Source: Stella humosa
GTDB taxonomy: Bacteria; Pseudomonadota; Alphaproteobacteria; ATCC43930; Allostellaceae
Direction of reading: 5' to 3'
Assembly (NCBI RefSeq): GCF_006738645.1
Contig: NZ_AP019700.1
Location: forward strand, 3,702,001-3,766,000
DNA length: 64,000 nt
How positions within the stretch are numbered: position 1 is the first letter of the stretch; every line of letters starts with the position of its first letter. Of the stretch, positions 35,091-44,834 are shown piece by piece. A program made the position numbers and the translations under genes. Below the pieces are notes generated by a model that searched no databases, had not been told where the DNA came from, and saw nothing but the letters and a program-made list of their open reading frames with translations.

Positions 35091-36269
35091 ATGTTCCTGC
35101 GCTTCTTCACCGAGCTGCGCGAGGCGCGCGTGCCGGCCAGCCTGCGCGAGTACCTGACGCTGCTGGAGGCGATGAAGGCGGGCGTCACCAACCTCGACAT
35201 CGAGGAGTTCTACTACCTGTCGCGCGCCGCCCTGGTGAAGGACGAGCGCCATATCGACCGCTTCGACCGCGTGTTCGGCCGCGTCTTCAAGGGGCTGGAG
35301 GGCGTGGACGGCGAGATCGCGGCCGAGATTCCCGAGGAATGGCTGCGCAAGCTGGCCGAGAAGTTCCTGACGCCCGAGGAGATGGCGCAGGTCGAGGCGC
35401 TGGGCGGCTGGGACAAGCTGATGGAGACGCTGAAGAAGCGGCTGGAGGAGCAGAAGGACCGCCACCAGGGCGGCAGCAAGTGGATCGGCACGGCCGGCAC
35501 CTCCCCCTTCGGCGCCCATGGCTACAACCCGGAGGGCGTGCGCATCGGCCAGGACCAGGGCCGCCAGCGCAAGGCCGTGAAGGTCTGGGACAAGCGCGAG
35601 TTCAAGGACCTCGACGACGGCGTCGTCATCGGCACGCGCGAGATCAAGCTGGCGCTGCGCCGCCTGCGCAAGTTCGCCCGCGAGGGGGCCGCCGAGGAGC
35701 TGGACCTGCCCGGCACGGTGGGATCGACCGCGCGCAATGCCGGCTGGCTCGACATCCGCATGGTGCCCGAGCGGCACAACACGGTGAAGGTGCTGCTGCT
35801 GCTCGATATCGGCGGGTCGATGGACGACCATATCCGCCTGTGCGAGCAGCTCTTCTCAGCCGCCAAGACCGAGTTCAAGCACATGGAGTTCTTCTACTTC
35901 CACAACTGCGTCTATGAGCGGCTGTGGAAGAGCGCCCAACGCCGCCGGGTCGAGAGCACGCCGACCGAGGAGGTGCTGCGCACCTACGGCCCCGACTACA
36001 AGGTGATCCTGGTCGGCGACGCCAGCATGAGCCCCTACGAGATCGTCCAGGCCGGCGGCAGCGTCGAGCACTGGAACGAGGAGGCGGGCGAGGTGTGGAT
36101 GCAGCGCATCCTGTCGACCTGGCCGCATGCGGTATGGCTGAACCCGGTGCCGAAGGAGCGCTGGTCCTACCTGCAATCGATCGAGATGCTGCGCCAGCGC
36201 ATGGAAGGGCGGATGTTCCCCCTGACGCTGGCCGGCCTCGACGAGGCGATGCGGGAACTGGGGCATTGA
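35091..36269 (+). CDS. VWA-domain protein (CoxE-like)
   Basis: A 392-residue cytoplasmic protein. The C-terminal half is a von Willebrand A domain with the metal site [14 protein letters not shown] near residue 240; this DxGGS form is typical of CoxE-like proteins. The N-terminal half is helical and basic. It is thought to work with the adjoining MoxR ATPase in metallo-enzyme maturation. Its TGA overlaps the TTG of the next gene. CoxE is required for molybdenum hydroxylase maturation in CO oxidisers. Confidence 0.9.
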   Translation: MFLRFFTELREARVPASLREYLTLLEAMKAGVTNLDIEEFYYLSRAALVKDERHIDRFDRVFGRVFKGLEGVDGEIAAEIPEEWLRKLAEKFLTPEEMAQVEALGGWDKLMETLKKRLEEQKDRHQGGSKWIGTAGTSPFGAHGYNPEGVRIGQDQGRQRKAVKVWDKREFKDLDDGVVIGTREIKLALRRLRKFAREGAAEELDLPGTVGSTARNAGWLDIRMVPERHNTVKVLLLLDIGGSMDDHIRLCEQLFSAAKTEFKHMEFFYFHNCVYERLWKSAQRRRVESTPTEEVLRTYGPDYKVILVGDASMSPYEIVQAGGSVEHWNEEAGEVWMQRILSTWPHAVWLNPVPKERWSYLQSIEMLRQRMEGRMFPLTLAGLDEAMRELGH

Positions 36270-36772
36270 GACGGCTGCTGCTGGCCGGCCTGCTGGGTCT
36301 GGTTGCCGTGCCGGCGGCAGCACAGAAGCCGGATGCGGTGCTGGACGCCCTGCGCGGCCGCCCCGCCAGCCTGCTCGACCTGTCGCTCGCCCGGCTGGAA
36401 GGCTTCGTCAACCAGACCGGCCGGCCGCTCGGCTTCGTCGGCTGGGCCGGCGCCCAAGATGGGCGCATCGTCGTCTTTGCCTATGCCGAGGAAGACCCGG
36501 CGACCGAGGCGCGCTGCCGCACGATCGTGAGCGAGCTGAAGCGGGCGGCCGCGGTCCATCCCGACACGGGCGAACCCTACCGGCCGGCATCGGCCTGGGC
36601 GGGGCTCTTTTCGTATCCCGGCCTCGACCAGTTCCGTGTCGATCCCGGCTGGGACGAGACGGTGGACGCCATGTTCGAGATCCGCGCGACCGTCGGCACC
36701 ACCGGCGATGGCAAGGGCGTGGTCTGTTCCAGCCCGCTGCTGGGCCGCGACGTTTCCATCCGGCGGGAGTGA
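36266..36772 (+). CDS. Secreted protein of unknown function
   Basis: A 168-residue protein read from a TTG at 36266 that overlaps the previous stop (TTGA) and is preceded by GGGAACTGGGG. The N-terminus [20 protein letters not shown] is a good signal peptide. The mature region (GRPASLLDLSLARLEGFVNQ..., FSYPGLDQFRVDPGWDETVDAMFEIRATV) has two Cys. No known domain is recognised; it is probably periplasmic. Position suggests cotranscription with the CoxD/CoxE-like genes. Confidence 0.7.
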   Translation: MRRLLLAGLLGLVAVPAAAQKPDAVLDALRGRPASLLDLSLARLEGFVNQTGRPLGFVGWAGAQDGRIVVFAYAEEDPATEARCRTIVSELKRAAAVHPDTGEPYRPASAWAGLFSYPGLDQFRVDPGWDETVDAMFEIRATVGTTGDGKGVVCSSPLLGRDVSIRRE

Positions 36773-36780
36773 GGACGATC

Positions 36781-37677
36781 ATGGATCGCCGCGACATCGA
36801 GTTCGACGCCGACGGCACGACGCTGCGCGGCTGGTTCTACCGGGCGGCGGGCGCCGCCGGGCCCGCCCCGACCATCGTCATGGCGCACGGCTTTTCGGCC
36901 GTGAAGGAGCAGTATCTCGACGGCTTCGCCGAGATGTTCGCCGCCGCCGGGCTGAACGCGCTCGTCTACGACCACCGCAACCTCGGCGCCAGCGACGGCG
37001 AGCCGCGCCAGGAGATGGACCCCTGGGCCCAGGTGCGCGACTATCGTTCGGCCATCACCTATGCCGCCACGCTCGCCACCACCGACCGCGAGCGCATCGG
37101 CGTCTGGGGCACCAGCTATTCCGGCGGCCACGCGCTGGTGGTGGCCGCGATCGACCGGCGGGTGAAATGCGTGGTGGCCCAGGTGCCGCACATCAGCGGG
37201 TCGGAGAGCGGCCGGCGGCGGGTGCGGCCGGACCAGCTTCCGGGCCTGCTCGCCCGCTTCGACGCCGACCGCGAGGCGCGCTTCCGCGGCGAGCCGCCCG
37301 GCCTCTTCCCGGTGGTGGCGGCCGACCCCGCCGCGCCCTGCGCCTTGCCTGGTGCCGACTGCTGGGAATTCTTCGACGGGTCGACGACGCGCGCGCCCTC
37401 CTGGCGCAACCAGGTGACGCTGCGTACGCTGGAGATGGCGCGCGAGTACGAGCCCGGCGTCTATGTCCCCCGCATCTCGCCGACGCCGCTGCTGCTGATC
37501 GTCGCCCCGCATGACCGGCTGACGCCGCCGGACCTGATGCTGGAGGCCTATGAGCGCGCGTTGCAGCCCAAGCGCCTGGTGCTGCTGCCGGGTGGCCATT
37601 TCGATCCCTACATCGCCGGACTGGCCGAGGCGGGTGGTGCCGCCCGCGACTGGTTCGTCCAGCATCTTGCCGGCTGA
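36781..37677 (+). CDS. Alpha/beta hydrolase
   Basis: A 298-residue hydrolase of the dienelactone-hydrolase/X-Pro-peptidase-like type. An oxyanion-loop HGFSAVKEQY lies near residue 35, the nucleophile Ser is in WGTSYSGGHAL near residue 105, an Asp in APHDRLTPP near residue 240 and a His in LPGGHFDPY near residue 270. There is no signal peptide, so it is cytoplasmic. A GTG 12 bases upstream is possible, but the ATG at 36781 has GTGAGGA at correct spacing. Substrate unknown. Confidence 0.87.
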   Translation: MDRRDIEFDADGTTLRGWFYRAAGAAGPAPTIVMAHGFSAVKEQYLDGFAEMFAAAGLNALVYDHRNLGASDGEPRQEMDPWAQVRDYRSAITYAATLATTDRERIGVWGTSYSGGHALVVAAIDRRVKCVVAQVPHISGSESGRRRVRPDQLPGLLARFDADREARFRGEPPGLFPVVAADPAAPCALPGADCWEFFDGSTTRAPSWRNQVTLRTLEMAREYEPGVYVPRISPTPLLLIVAPHDRLTPPDLMLEAYERALQPKRLVLLPGGHFDPYIAGLAEAGGAARDWFVQHLAG

Positions 37678-37696
37678 GAGGCCAGAGGAAACCGCC

Positions 37697-40021
37697 ATGG
37701 GTCAGAACGCCTTCGGGCAGCCGGTGCGCCGCAAGGAGGACCAGTCGCTGCTGACGGGTCGCGGCCGCTTCATCGACGACTACAGCCCGGAGGGGCTGGC
37801 CCATGCCTGGATGGTGCGCTCGCCCCACGCCCATGCCCGCATCCGCTCGATCGACATCGCCGAGGCCGCGGCGGCCGATGGCGTCGTCGCCGTCCTGACC
37901 GGCGCCGACCTGCTGGCGGACGGCATCGGCGGCATTCCCTGCACCTACCAGCCGCCCTGGCCCGCGGGCACGGCACCCGCCCGCCCGAACCTTCTGCCGG
38001 CATGGCCGGCGCTGGCCCATGACACGGTGCGCTATGTCGGCGACGGCGTCGCCATGGTGGTGGCCGAGACGATCGAGGCCGCCCGCAGCGCCGCCGAACT
38101 GATCCAGATCGAGTGGGACGAATTGCCGGCCGTGGTCGATCCGGAGGCCGCGCGCGCCGACGATGCGCCCCGGGTGCATGCCGACATGCCGGACAATGCC
38201 TGCTTCGACTGGGAGACGGGCGACGGGCCGGCGACCGACCGCGCCTTCGCGGCCGCCGCCCGCATCGTCACGCTGGACGTCGTCAACAACCGCGTCGTCG
38301 TCGCCTCCATGGAGACGCGCGGTGCGACGGGCGAGTGGGTCGACGGGCGTTACCGGCTGGCAACTGCCAGCCAGATGCCACACCAGTTGAAGGAACAACT
38401 GGCCAAGCATGTCCTGCATGTGCCGGAGGACGACATCCACGTCGTCGTGCGCGACGTCGGCGGCAGCTTCGGCATCAAGAACTCGCTCTATCCCGAGCAG
38501 ATCCTGGTGATGTGGGCCGCACGCCGGCTGGAACGGCCGGTGAAATGGATCGGCGACCGCGCCGACGCCTTCCTGACCGACGCCCACGCGCGCGACAACC
38601 GCACGCGGGGTGAGCTGGCCGTCGATGCCGATGGCCGCTTCCTGGCCTTGCGCGTCACCACCACGGCCAATATCGGCGCCTACATCGCCAACAAGGGGCT
38701 GCTGTCGCCGACCGTAAACGCGCCCGCCCTGGTCGGGGCCTACGCCACGCCGGCCATCCATCTGCGCGTAACGGGGGTCTTCACGAACACGGTGCCGACC
38801 GACGTCTATCGCGGCGCCGGCCGGCCGGAAGCGGTCTACCTGGTGGAGCGGCTGGTCGACGTAGCGGCGGCCGAGCTCGGCATCGACCGCGTGGCGCTGC
38901 GCCGTCGCAACGTCATCCGACCGGCCCAGATCCCCTACAAGACGCCGATCTGGCTGACCTACGATGCCGGCGACTTCGAAGCCAACCTCGACACCGCCCT
39001 GCCGGCGGTCGACTGGGACGGGTTCGAGGCCCGCCGGGCCGCGGCCAAGGCCGCCGGCCGGCTGCGCGGCATCGGCATGTCCTTCTATGTCGAGCGCTGC
39101 GCCGGCGCCTCGCACGAGGACGCCACGCTGGAAGTAGCGCCCGACGGCCGCGTCACCGTGCTGGTCGGCACCATGGCCAACGGCCAGGGCCATGTGACGG
39201 CCTATGCCCAGATCGTGGCCGAGATGCTGGGCCTGCCGATCGAGCATATCGACGTGATCCAGGGCGACACCGACCGGGTGAAGCACGGCCAGGGCACCGG
39301 CGGCTCCCGCTCGCTGGTGATGGGCGGCAGCGCCGTGCATGGCGCCACCCGCACCGTCATCGACAAGGCGCGCGCGATCGCCAGCCACCTGCTGGAGACG
39401 GCCGAGGTCGACATCGAGTTCCAGGAGGGCACCTTCTCGATCGTCGGCACCGACCGGCGCGTCAGCTTCCGCGACGTGGCGGCGGCCGCCCACGATCCCG
39501 CCCGCCTGCCGCCCGGCACCACACCGGGCCTGGATGCCGACAACCGCTTCAAGGTGCCGGGCTACACCTACCCCAACGGCTGCCACGTCGCCGAGGTCGA
39601 GATCGACCCCGAGACCGGCCGCCCCCAGGTCGTGGGCTACACCATCGTCCATGATTTCGGCCGCGTCCTGAACCCGCTGATGCTGGGCGGCCAGGTCCAT
39701 GGCGGCGTCGCCCAGGGGCTGGGCCAGGCGCTGTTCGAGCACACGGTCTACGACGCGGATTCGGGCCAGCTCCTGTCCGGCTCGTTCATGGACTATTGTA
39801 TCCCGCGCGCCGACGACGTGCCGAACTTCGCCTTCCACATGCGCGAGGACCCGGCACCCGCCAACCCGCTGGGCGTGAAGGGTGCCGGCGAGGCCGGCTG
39901 CGCCGGGGCGCCGCCCGCCATCGTCAATGCCGTCGTCGACGCCTTGAAGCCGCTCGGCATCCGCCATGTCGACATGCCGCTGACGCCCGAGCGGCTGTGG
40001 CGGACGATCCACGCCAGATAA
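37697..40021 (+). CDS. Xanthine dehydrogenase/CoxL-family molybdopterin-binding large subunit (orphan)
   Basis: A 774-residue molybdenum hydroxylase large subunit. The N-terminal domain has GRGRFIDDY; the Mo-cofactor domain has the active-site loop VYRGAGRPEA, the form II pattern rather than the AYRCSFR loop of true CO dehydrogenase. The catalytic Glu is in GVKGAGEAGC near the C-terminus. It cannot work alone: no FAD (CoxM) or 2Fe-2S (CoxS) subunit lies nearby. CoxD- and CoxE-like genes upstream may mature it. Substrate is an unknown aldehyde or N-heterocycle. It starts at 37697 with AGAGGAA upstream. Confidence 0.9.
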   Translation: MGQNAFGQPVRRKEDQSLLTGRGRFIDDYSPEGLAHAWMVRSPHAHARIRSIDIAEAAAADGVVAVLTGADLLADGIGGIPCTYQPPWPAGTAPARPNLLPAWPALAHDTVRYVGDGVAMVVAETIEAARSAAELIQIEWDELPAVVDPEAARADDAPRVHADMPDNACFDWETGDGPATDRAFAAAARIVTLDVVNNRVVVASMETRGATGEWVDGRYRLATASQMPHQLKEQLAKHVLHVPEDDIHVVVRDVGGSFGIKNSLYPEQILVMWAARRLERPVKWIGDRADAFLTDAHARDNRTRGELAVDADGRFLALRVTTTANIGAYIANKGLLSPTVNAPALVGAYATPAIHLRVTGVFTNTVPTDVYRGAGRPEAVYLVERLVDVAAAELGIDRVALRRRNVIRPAQIPYKTPIWLTYDAGDFEANLDTALPAVDWDGFEARRAAAKAAGRLRGIGMSFYVERCAGASHEDATLEVAPDGRVTVLVGTMANGQGHVTAYAQIVAEMLGLPIEHIDVIQGDTDRVKHGQGTGGSRSLVMGGSAVHGATRTVIDKARAIASHLLETAEVDIEFQEGTFSIVGTDRRVSFRDVAAAAHDPARLPPGTTPGLDADNRFKVPGYTYPNGCHVAEVEIDPETGRPQVVGYTIVHDFGRVLNPLMLGGQVHGGVAQGLGQALFEHTVYDADSGQLLSGSFMDYCIPRADDVPNFAFHMREDPAPANPLGVKGAGEAGCAGAPPAIVNAVVDALKPLGIRHVDMPLTPERLWRTIHAR

Positions 40022-40036
40022 GGACCGGAACCGGCC

Positions 40037-40669
40037 ATGTACCGCCTCTATAACAGCCCCGGCACAGCCGGGATGGCACCCCACATCCTGCTGCGCGAAC
40101 TGGCCGTGCCGCACGAGATGGTCTTCGTCGACCGCGACGCCGGCGCCCACAAGACGCCGGAATACCTGGCCCTCAACCCGCTCGGCCGCCTGCCGACGCT
40201 GGTCGATGGCGACCTCGTGCTGTTCGAGGCGGCCGCCATCTGCCTCTACCTGGCCGACCGCCACCCGGAAGCCCGGCTCGCCCCGCCCGTCGGCCACCCC
40301 GACCGGGCGCGGCTCTACCAGTGGCTGATGTTCCTGACCAACACCATCCAGGCCGACCTGATGATCTGGTTCTACCCCGAGCGGGTGGCCGACGATTCGC
40401 ACCAGTCGGAAGCACGGGTGCGGATCGAGGAGCGGCTGGCCGCCATGTTCGCCCCGCTGGACGCGGCACTGGCCGGCCGCGAATGGCTGGTGGGCGAACA
40501 TTTCTCGATCGGCGACGCCTTCCTCTTCATGCTGGCGCGCTGGTCGCGCAACCTGCCGCGCAAGGCGCGCGACATGCCCAACCTCGGCCCCTATCTCGCC
40601 CGCATCGCCAGCCGGCCGGCGGTGCGCGAGATGTTCGCGGTCGAGGGACTGTCCGCGCCCTACTACTGA
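40037..40669 (+). CDS. Glutathione S-transferase family protein
   Basis: A 210-residue GST. The thioredoxin-like N-terminal domain contains MYRLYNSPGTAGMAPHILLREL with a Ser that could activate glutathione, LNPLGRLPTLVDGD (cis-Pro) and FEAAAICLYLADRH. The helical C-terminal domain ends in PYY. It follows the Mo-hydroxylase gene by 15 bases and may be in the same operon. The reaction is unknown. Confidence 0.9.
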   Translation: MYRLYNSPGTAGMAPHILLRELAVPHEMVFVDRDAGAHKTPEYLALNPLGRLPTLVDGDLVLFEAAAICLYLADRHPEARLAPPVGHPDRARLYQWLMFLTNTIQADLMIWFYPERVADDSHQSEARVRIEERLAAMFAPLDAALAGREWLVGEHFSIGDAFLFMLARWSRNLPRKARDMPNLGPYLARIASRPAVREMFAVEGLSAPYY

Positions 40670-40674
40670 CCGCG

Positions 40675-41172
40675 ATGGCGGCCCGGCTGACCACGGCGCG
40701 GCTGCGGCTGGACCCGCCGGTCCTGTCGGACGTGCCGGCGCTGTTCGCTTTCATGGGGGATGCGGAGGCCATGCAGCACACGCACCGCCAGCGGAGCCTG
40801 CGGGCGTGCCGCCGTCACGTCGCCGGGCATGAATGGCAGCGGCGACGGACGGGGATCGCGCCCTGGACCGTGCGTGCACTCGACGACGACCGCATCGTCG
40901 GCTGGGGCGGGCTCTACAACGACCCGTTCGACCCCGGCTGGGGGGTCGAGATCGCCTATTATTTCACGCCGGATTGCTGGGGCCGGGGCTACGCCAGCGA
41001 ACTGACCCGGGCCAGCCTAGAAGTCGCCCGCGCCGCGCACGGACTGGGCGAGGTCGTTGCCTTCGCCCATCCGGACAATCCCGGGTCGCGGCGCGTGCTG
41101 GAGAAGGCCGGGTTTGTCGCCGAGCGTTTCCTGCCGGACATGCAGCGCCACTTCTTCCGGCGGCGGCTATGA
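40675..41172 (+). CDS. GNAT-family N-acetyltransferase (RimJ/RimL-like)
   Basis: A 165-residue acetyltransferase opening with TARLRLDPPVLSDVPALFAFMG, typical of the Acetyltransf_3 branch. The acetyl-CoA loop is GRGYASELTRASLEVA, followed by FAHPDNPGSRRVLEKAGF. The target amine is unknown. Its TGA overlaps the start of the DUF488 gene. It lies 5 bases after the GST stop. Confidence 0.87.
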   Translation: MAARLTTARLRLDPPVLSDVPALFAFMGDAEAMQHTHRQRSLRACRRHVAGHEWQRRRTGIAPWTVRALDDDRIVGWGGLYNDPFDPGWGVEIAYYFTPDCWGRGYASELTRASLEVARAAHGLGEVVAFAHPDNPGSRRVLEKAGFVAERFLPDMQRHFFRRRL

Positions 41173-41741
41173 CCGCCACCGTCCACACGATCGGCCATTC
41201 CAACCATCCGATCGGCCGCTTCGTGGAGATCCTGAAAGCCCACGGCGTGGACGCGGTGGCCGACGTGCGCTCCCGCCCCTACTCCCGCTTCGCCCCGCAG
41301 TTCCGCCGCGACCCGCTGCGCCAGTCGCTGGAGGGAGCCGCTATCGCCTATGTCTTCCTGGGCGCCGAGCTGGGGGCACGCACCGACGACCCGTCCTGCT
41401 GGTGCGACGGCGCCGTCGACTACCACCGGCTGGCCGCCACCCCGCTGTTCCAGGCCGGCCTCGACCGGGTTCGGAAGGGTGCGGCCGACCGGCATGTGGC
41501 ACTGCTGTGCATGGAGCGCGACCCGCTCACCTGCCACCGCTGCATCCTGGTCGGCCGGCACCTCGCCCGGCGCGGGCTGGCGCTGGCGCACATCCATTAC
41601 GACGGCACGGTCGAGACGGGCGCGGACGCCGATGCCCGCCTGATGCGCGAGACCGGCACCGTGCAGGGCGACGTGCTGGCCCCGGATGCCCTGGCGCGCG
41701 CCTACGACATCCGGGGGCAGAAGATCGCCTATCGCAAGTAG
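41169..41741 (+). CDS. DUF488 family protein
   Basis: A 190-residue DUF488 protein. IGHSNHPIGRFVEILKAHGVDAVADVRSRPYSRF is the family hallmark, as is LLCMERDPLTCHRCIL, with Cys and His that could bind metal. Function is not established for the family. It is translationally coupled to the GNAT gene and is the last gene of the plus-strand run, ending 9 bases from the convergent ribH stop. Confidence 0.9.
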   Translation: MTATVHTIGHSNHPIGRFVEILKAHGVDAVADVRSRPYSRFAPQFRRDPLRQSLEGAAIAYVFLGAELGARTDDPSCWCDGAVDYHRLAATPLFQAGLDRVRKGAADRHVALLCMERDPLTCHRCILVGRHLARRGLALAHIHYDGTVETGADADARLMRETGTVQGDVLAPDALARAYDIRGQKIAYRK

Positions 41742-41750
41742 CCGGGCCGG

Positions 41751-42456
<706 letters not shown>

Positions 42457-42510
42457 GCCGCCGGGATGCCCCGGCGACAGAACGGGTCTAGCGGAGGCGG
42501 GCGAACCCCG

Positions 42511-43542
42511 TCAACGGCCCAGCACGGCGGCGAAGGCATCGATCGCGCGATCGATGCCGGCGCGGTCGACATCGAGATGGGTGACGGCGCGGATGTTGGT
42601 GGGGCTGAGGGCGCCGACCACGATGGCATGCGCCTTCAGGCGCTGGACGATCTCGGGCGCGCCGAGGCCGGTGCCCGTCACGTCGAGATAGACCATGTTG
42701 GTCTCGACCGCATCAAGATCGACCGCCACGCCGGGCAGGCCCACTAGGCCCTGGGCCAGGATGCGGGCATGGGCATGGTCGTCGGCCAGGCGGTCGATGT
42801 GATGATCGAGGGCATGGAGGCCGGCCGCGGCCAGGATGCCCGCCTGCCGCATCGCCCCGCCCCAGCGGTGCTTCAGGCGCCAGGCCTCCTCGATGAAGTC
42901 GCGACCGCCGGCCAGCACGGCGCCCACCGGGCAGCCCAGCCCCTTGGTCAGGTCGATCCACAGGCTGTCGCACAGCCGGCCATAGTCGGCCGCCGGCGTG
43001 CCGGAGGCCACGACCGCGTTCATCAGCCGGGCGCCGTCCATGTGGACCGACAGGCCGCGGCCACGCGCGGCCTGGGCCACCGCTGCCACGGTCGCCAGCG
43101 GCCAGACCGTGCCGCCGCCGAGATTGGCCGTGTTCTCGATCGAGACCAGTCGCTGCCGCGGCGCGTGGCGGGTGTTGGGGCGGGCGGCCGCGTCGACGTC
43201 GGCGGCCTGGAAGATCCCCCGCTTGCCGGGCAGCGTGCCGATCAGCACACCGGCCAACGCCGCCGGGGCGCCCGCCTCGAAATGGATCAGGTGCGAGGTG
43301 ACGTCGGCCAGCACCTCGTCGCCCGGCCGGCAATGGACCGCCAGCGCGATCTCGTTGCACATCGTGCCGGACGGCAGGAACAAAGCCGCCTCCTGGCCCA
43401 GCAAGGCGGCCACGCGCTCGCACAGCGCATTGACCGACGGGTCCTCGCCCCGCTGTTCGTCGCCGACCGGCGCCTCAGCGATGGCGCGCCGCATGGCCGC
43501 GGTCGGCAGGGTCTGGGTGTCGCTGTAGAGATTGACGGTCAT
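42511..43542 (-). CDS. Low-specificity L-threonine aldolase
   Basis: A 343-residue PLP enzyme that cleaves L-threonine (and allo-threonine) to glycine and acetaldehyde. The N-terminus NLYSDTQTLPTAAMRRAI and the GDEQRGEDPSVNALCERVAALLG block are typical. The PLP lysine is in IDLTKGLGCPVGAVL near residue 200. It ends about 50 bases before the ribH riboswitch on the same strand. The ATG at 43542 overlaps the stop of an ABC binding protein, so it is the third gene of that operon. Confidence 0.92.
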   Translation of the reverse strand: MTVNLYSDTQTLPTAAMRRAIAEAPVGDEQRGEDPSVNALCERVAALLGQEAALFLPSGTMCNEIALAVHCRPGDEVLADVTSHLIHFEAGAPAALAGVLIGTLPGKRGIFQAADVDAAARPNTRHAPRQRLVSIENTANLGGGTVWPLATVAAVAQAARGRGLSVHMDGARLMNAVVASGTPAADYGRLCDSLWIDLTKGLGCPVGAVLAGGRDFIEEAWRLKHRWGGAMRQAGILAAAGLHALDHHIDRLADDHAHARILAQGLVGLPGVAVDLDAVETNMVYLDVTGTGLGAPEIVQRLKAHAIVVGALSPTNIRAVTHLDVDRAGIDRAIDAFAAVLGR

Positions 43543-44834
43543 CGGACGGCCCCGGCCGGCTTGGGTGGAGGGACGGGCGCAGGCGTGGGCGCCGGCCGGG
43601 CGGGTGCCGCGGGCGGCACGGCGGCGGACGCCGGGCGGGCGAGGCGGGCGGTGTCGAGCGCGCGACCCGGCACCCACACCACCTGCGCGCGGGCGGCGGG
43701 CGCCCCCTGCTCTGCCTGCTGGATCAGCGCGAAGGGAATGTCGATGCGCTGGCGGTGGCGCGGCCCCTTCTCGACCTGGAAACGGATCGGCCCTCGGGTG
43801 CCGATCGCGGGCGCGGTGTCGAGCGCCTTGACGAGGGCCGTCCCCTCCGCCGACTGCGCCCGGCGCAGGGCATCGACGAGGGCGAACACGGCGTCGGCCC
43901 CCTGGTGGAACAGCCGCGTCTCGGGCATGTCGGTCGGCAGCGCCGAGCGCACGGCCTGGCCGCGCGCCGTCAGCGGGATCGCCGGATTGTGCAGCGCGAT
44001 CGACAGCAGGTACTGCCCTGCTTCGCGCGCGTCGTCCCAGAAGACCGCGGAATCGACGATGCCGGCACCGTCCAGTACCAGGCGGCGCGCGGTGGGCGCG
44101 ATCCCGGCCTGGCGCATCTGGCCCAGGAAGCGGGCGCCGGCCGTGCCCCCCTGGATCGCCACGACGAGGTCGGGCACGTCCCGGCGCAGGGCGGCCAGCG
44201 CCGGCGGCTTCAGGGCCGGCACGTCGAGCGACAGGAAGCTGCTGGCGATCGGCGGCTCCAGCGCGGCCAGGGCCGCCTTCAGCGGCTCGGCCCGGGCCTC
44301 GGCACCACGGTCGGCCGCCGGGGCGGCAATGGCGACGCGCTCGGCCCCCAATGCCGCCGCAGACCGCGCCAGCGCCTCGGCCAGGGAGGTGTTGTCGGGG
44401 GAAATATGGAAGACATCGGCCACGCCGGAGAGCCGAAGCGCGGCGTCCCAGCCATTGACGTTGACGAAGGGCCGGCCGGCACGGGCCGCGGCGGCAATCT
44501 GCGGCGGGGCCGTCTGCGAGCCCTGGCCGCCGATCAGGGCGGCCGCCTTGAACTCGCCCAGCAGGCGGGCGGCCACCTCGGCGGACCCCGCCTGCGTGCC
44601 GCGATCGTCGGCGAAGACGATCCTGACCGGCAGGGCCTTGCCCGCCTCTTCGCCATTGGCGACCTGGGCCGCGGCCTCGATGCCGGCGCGGATGAAGCTG
44701 GCCGGCAGGGCGGCCGCAGCCGGCGCCTCGCTCAGCACCACGCCGATCACGATGGGGTCGGCACCGATCGCGGGGACGGCAGACGACAGGATGCCGGCGG
44801 CCAGGGCCGCGGCAGGAAGGATGCGAAACTGCAT
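43539..44834 (-). CDS. Type I periplasmic binding protein, LIV-like with Pro-rich tail
   Basis: A 431-residue exported protein (signal peptide MQFRILPAAALAAGILSSAVPAIGA). It has the Leu/Ile/Val-binding fold: PIVIGVVLSEAPAA, ALIGGQGSQTAPPQIAAAARAGRPFVNVNG and FHISPDNTSL. The C-terminus is an unusual Pro/Ala-rich tail of about 35 residues. It lies between an iron-type two-domain permease and a threonine aldolase, with 1-base and 4-base overlaps. No ATPase accompanies it. Ligand unknown. Confidence 0.8.
   Translation of the reverse strand: MQFRILPAAALAAGILSSAVPAIGADPIVIGVVLSEAPAAAALPASFIRAGIEAAAQVANGEEAGKALPVRIVFADDRGTQAGSAEVAARLLGEFKAAALIGGQGSQTAPPQIAAAARAGRPFVNVNGWDAALRLSGVADVFHISPDNTSLAEALARSAAALGAERVAIAAPAADRGAEARAEPLKAALAALEPPIASSFLSLDVPALKPPALAALRRDVPDLVVAIQGGTAGARFLGQMRQAGIAPTARRLVLDGAGIVDSAVFWDDAREAGQYLLSIALHNPAIPLTARGQAVRSALPTDMPETRLFHQGADAVFALVDALRRAQSAEGTALVKALDTAPAIGTRGPIRFQVEKGPRHRQRIDIPFALIQQAEQGAPAARAQVVWVPGRALDTARLARPASAAVPPAAPARPAPTPAPVPPPKPAGAVR

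Noticed and set aside
37697-40021. Carbon monoxide dehydrogenase large subunit (coxL form I)
   Set aside because: The active-site loop is VYRGAGR, not AYRCSFR; the Cys that binds copper in true CO dehydrogenase is absent.
37193-40501. A 1102-codon minus-strand open frame across the Mo-hydroxylase and neighbours
   Set aside because: It is a GC-rich shadow of the plus-strand genes. Its protein is low-complexity Arg/Gly/His/Asp with no motif, whereas the opposite frame has clear family motifs.
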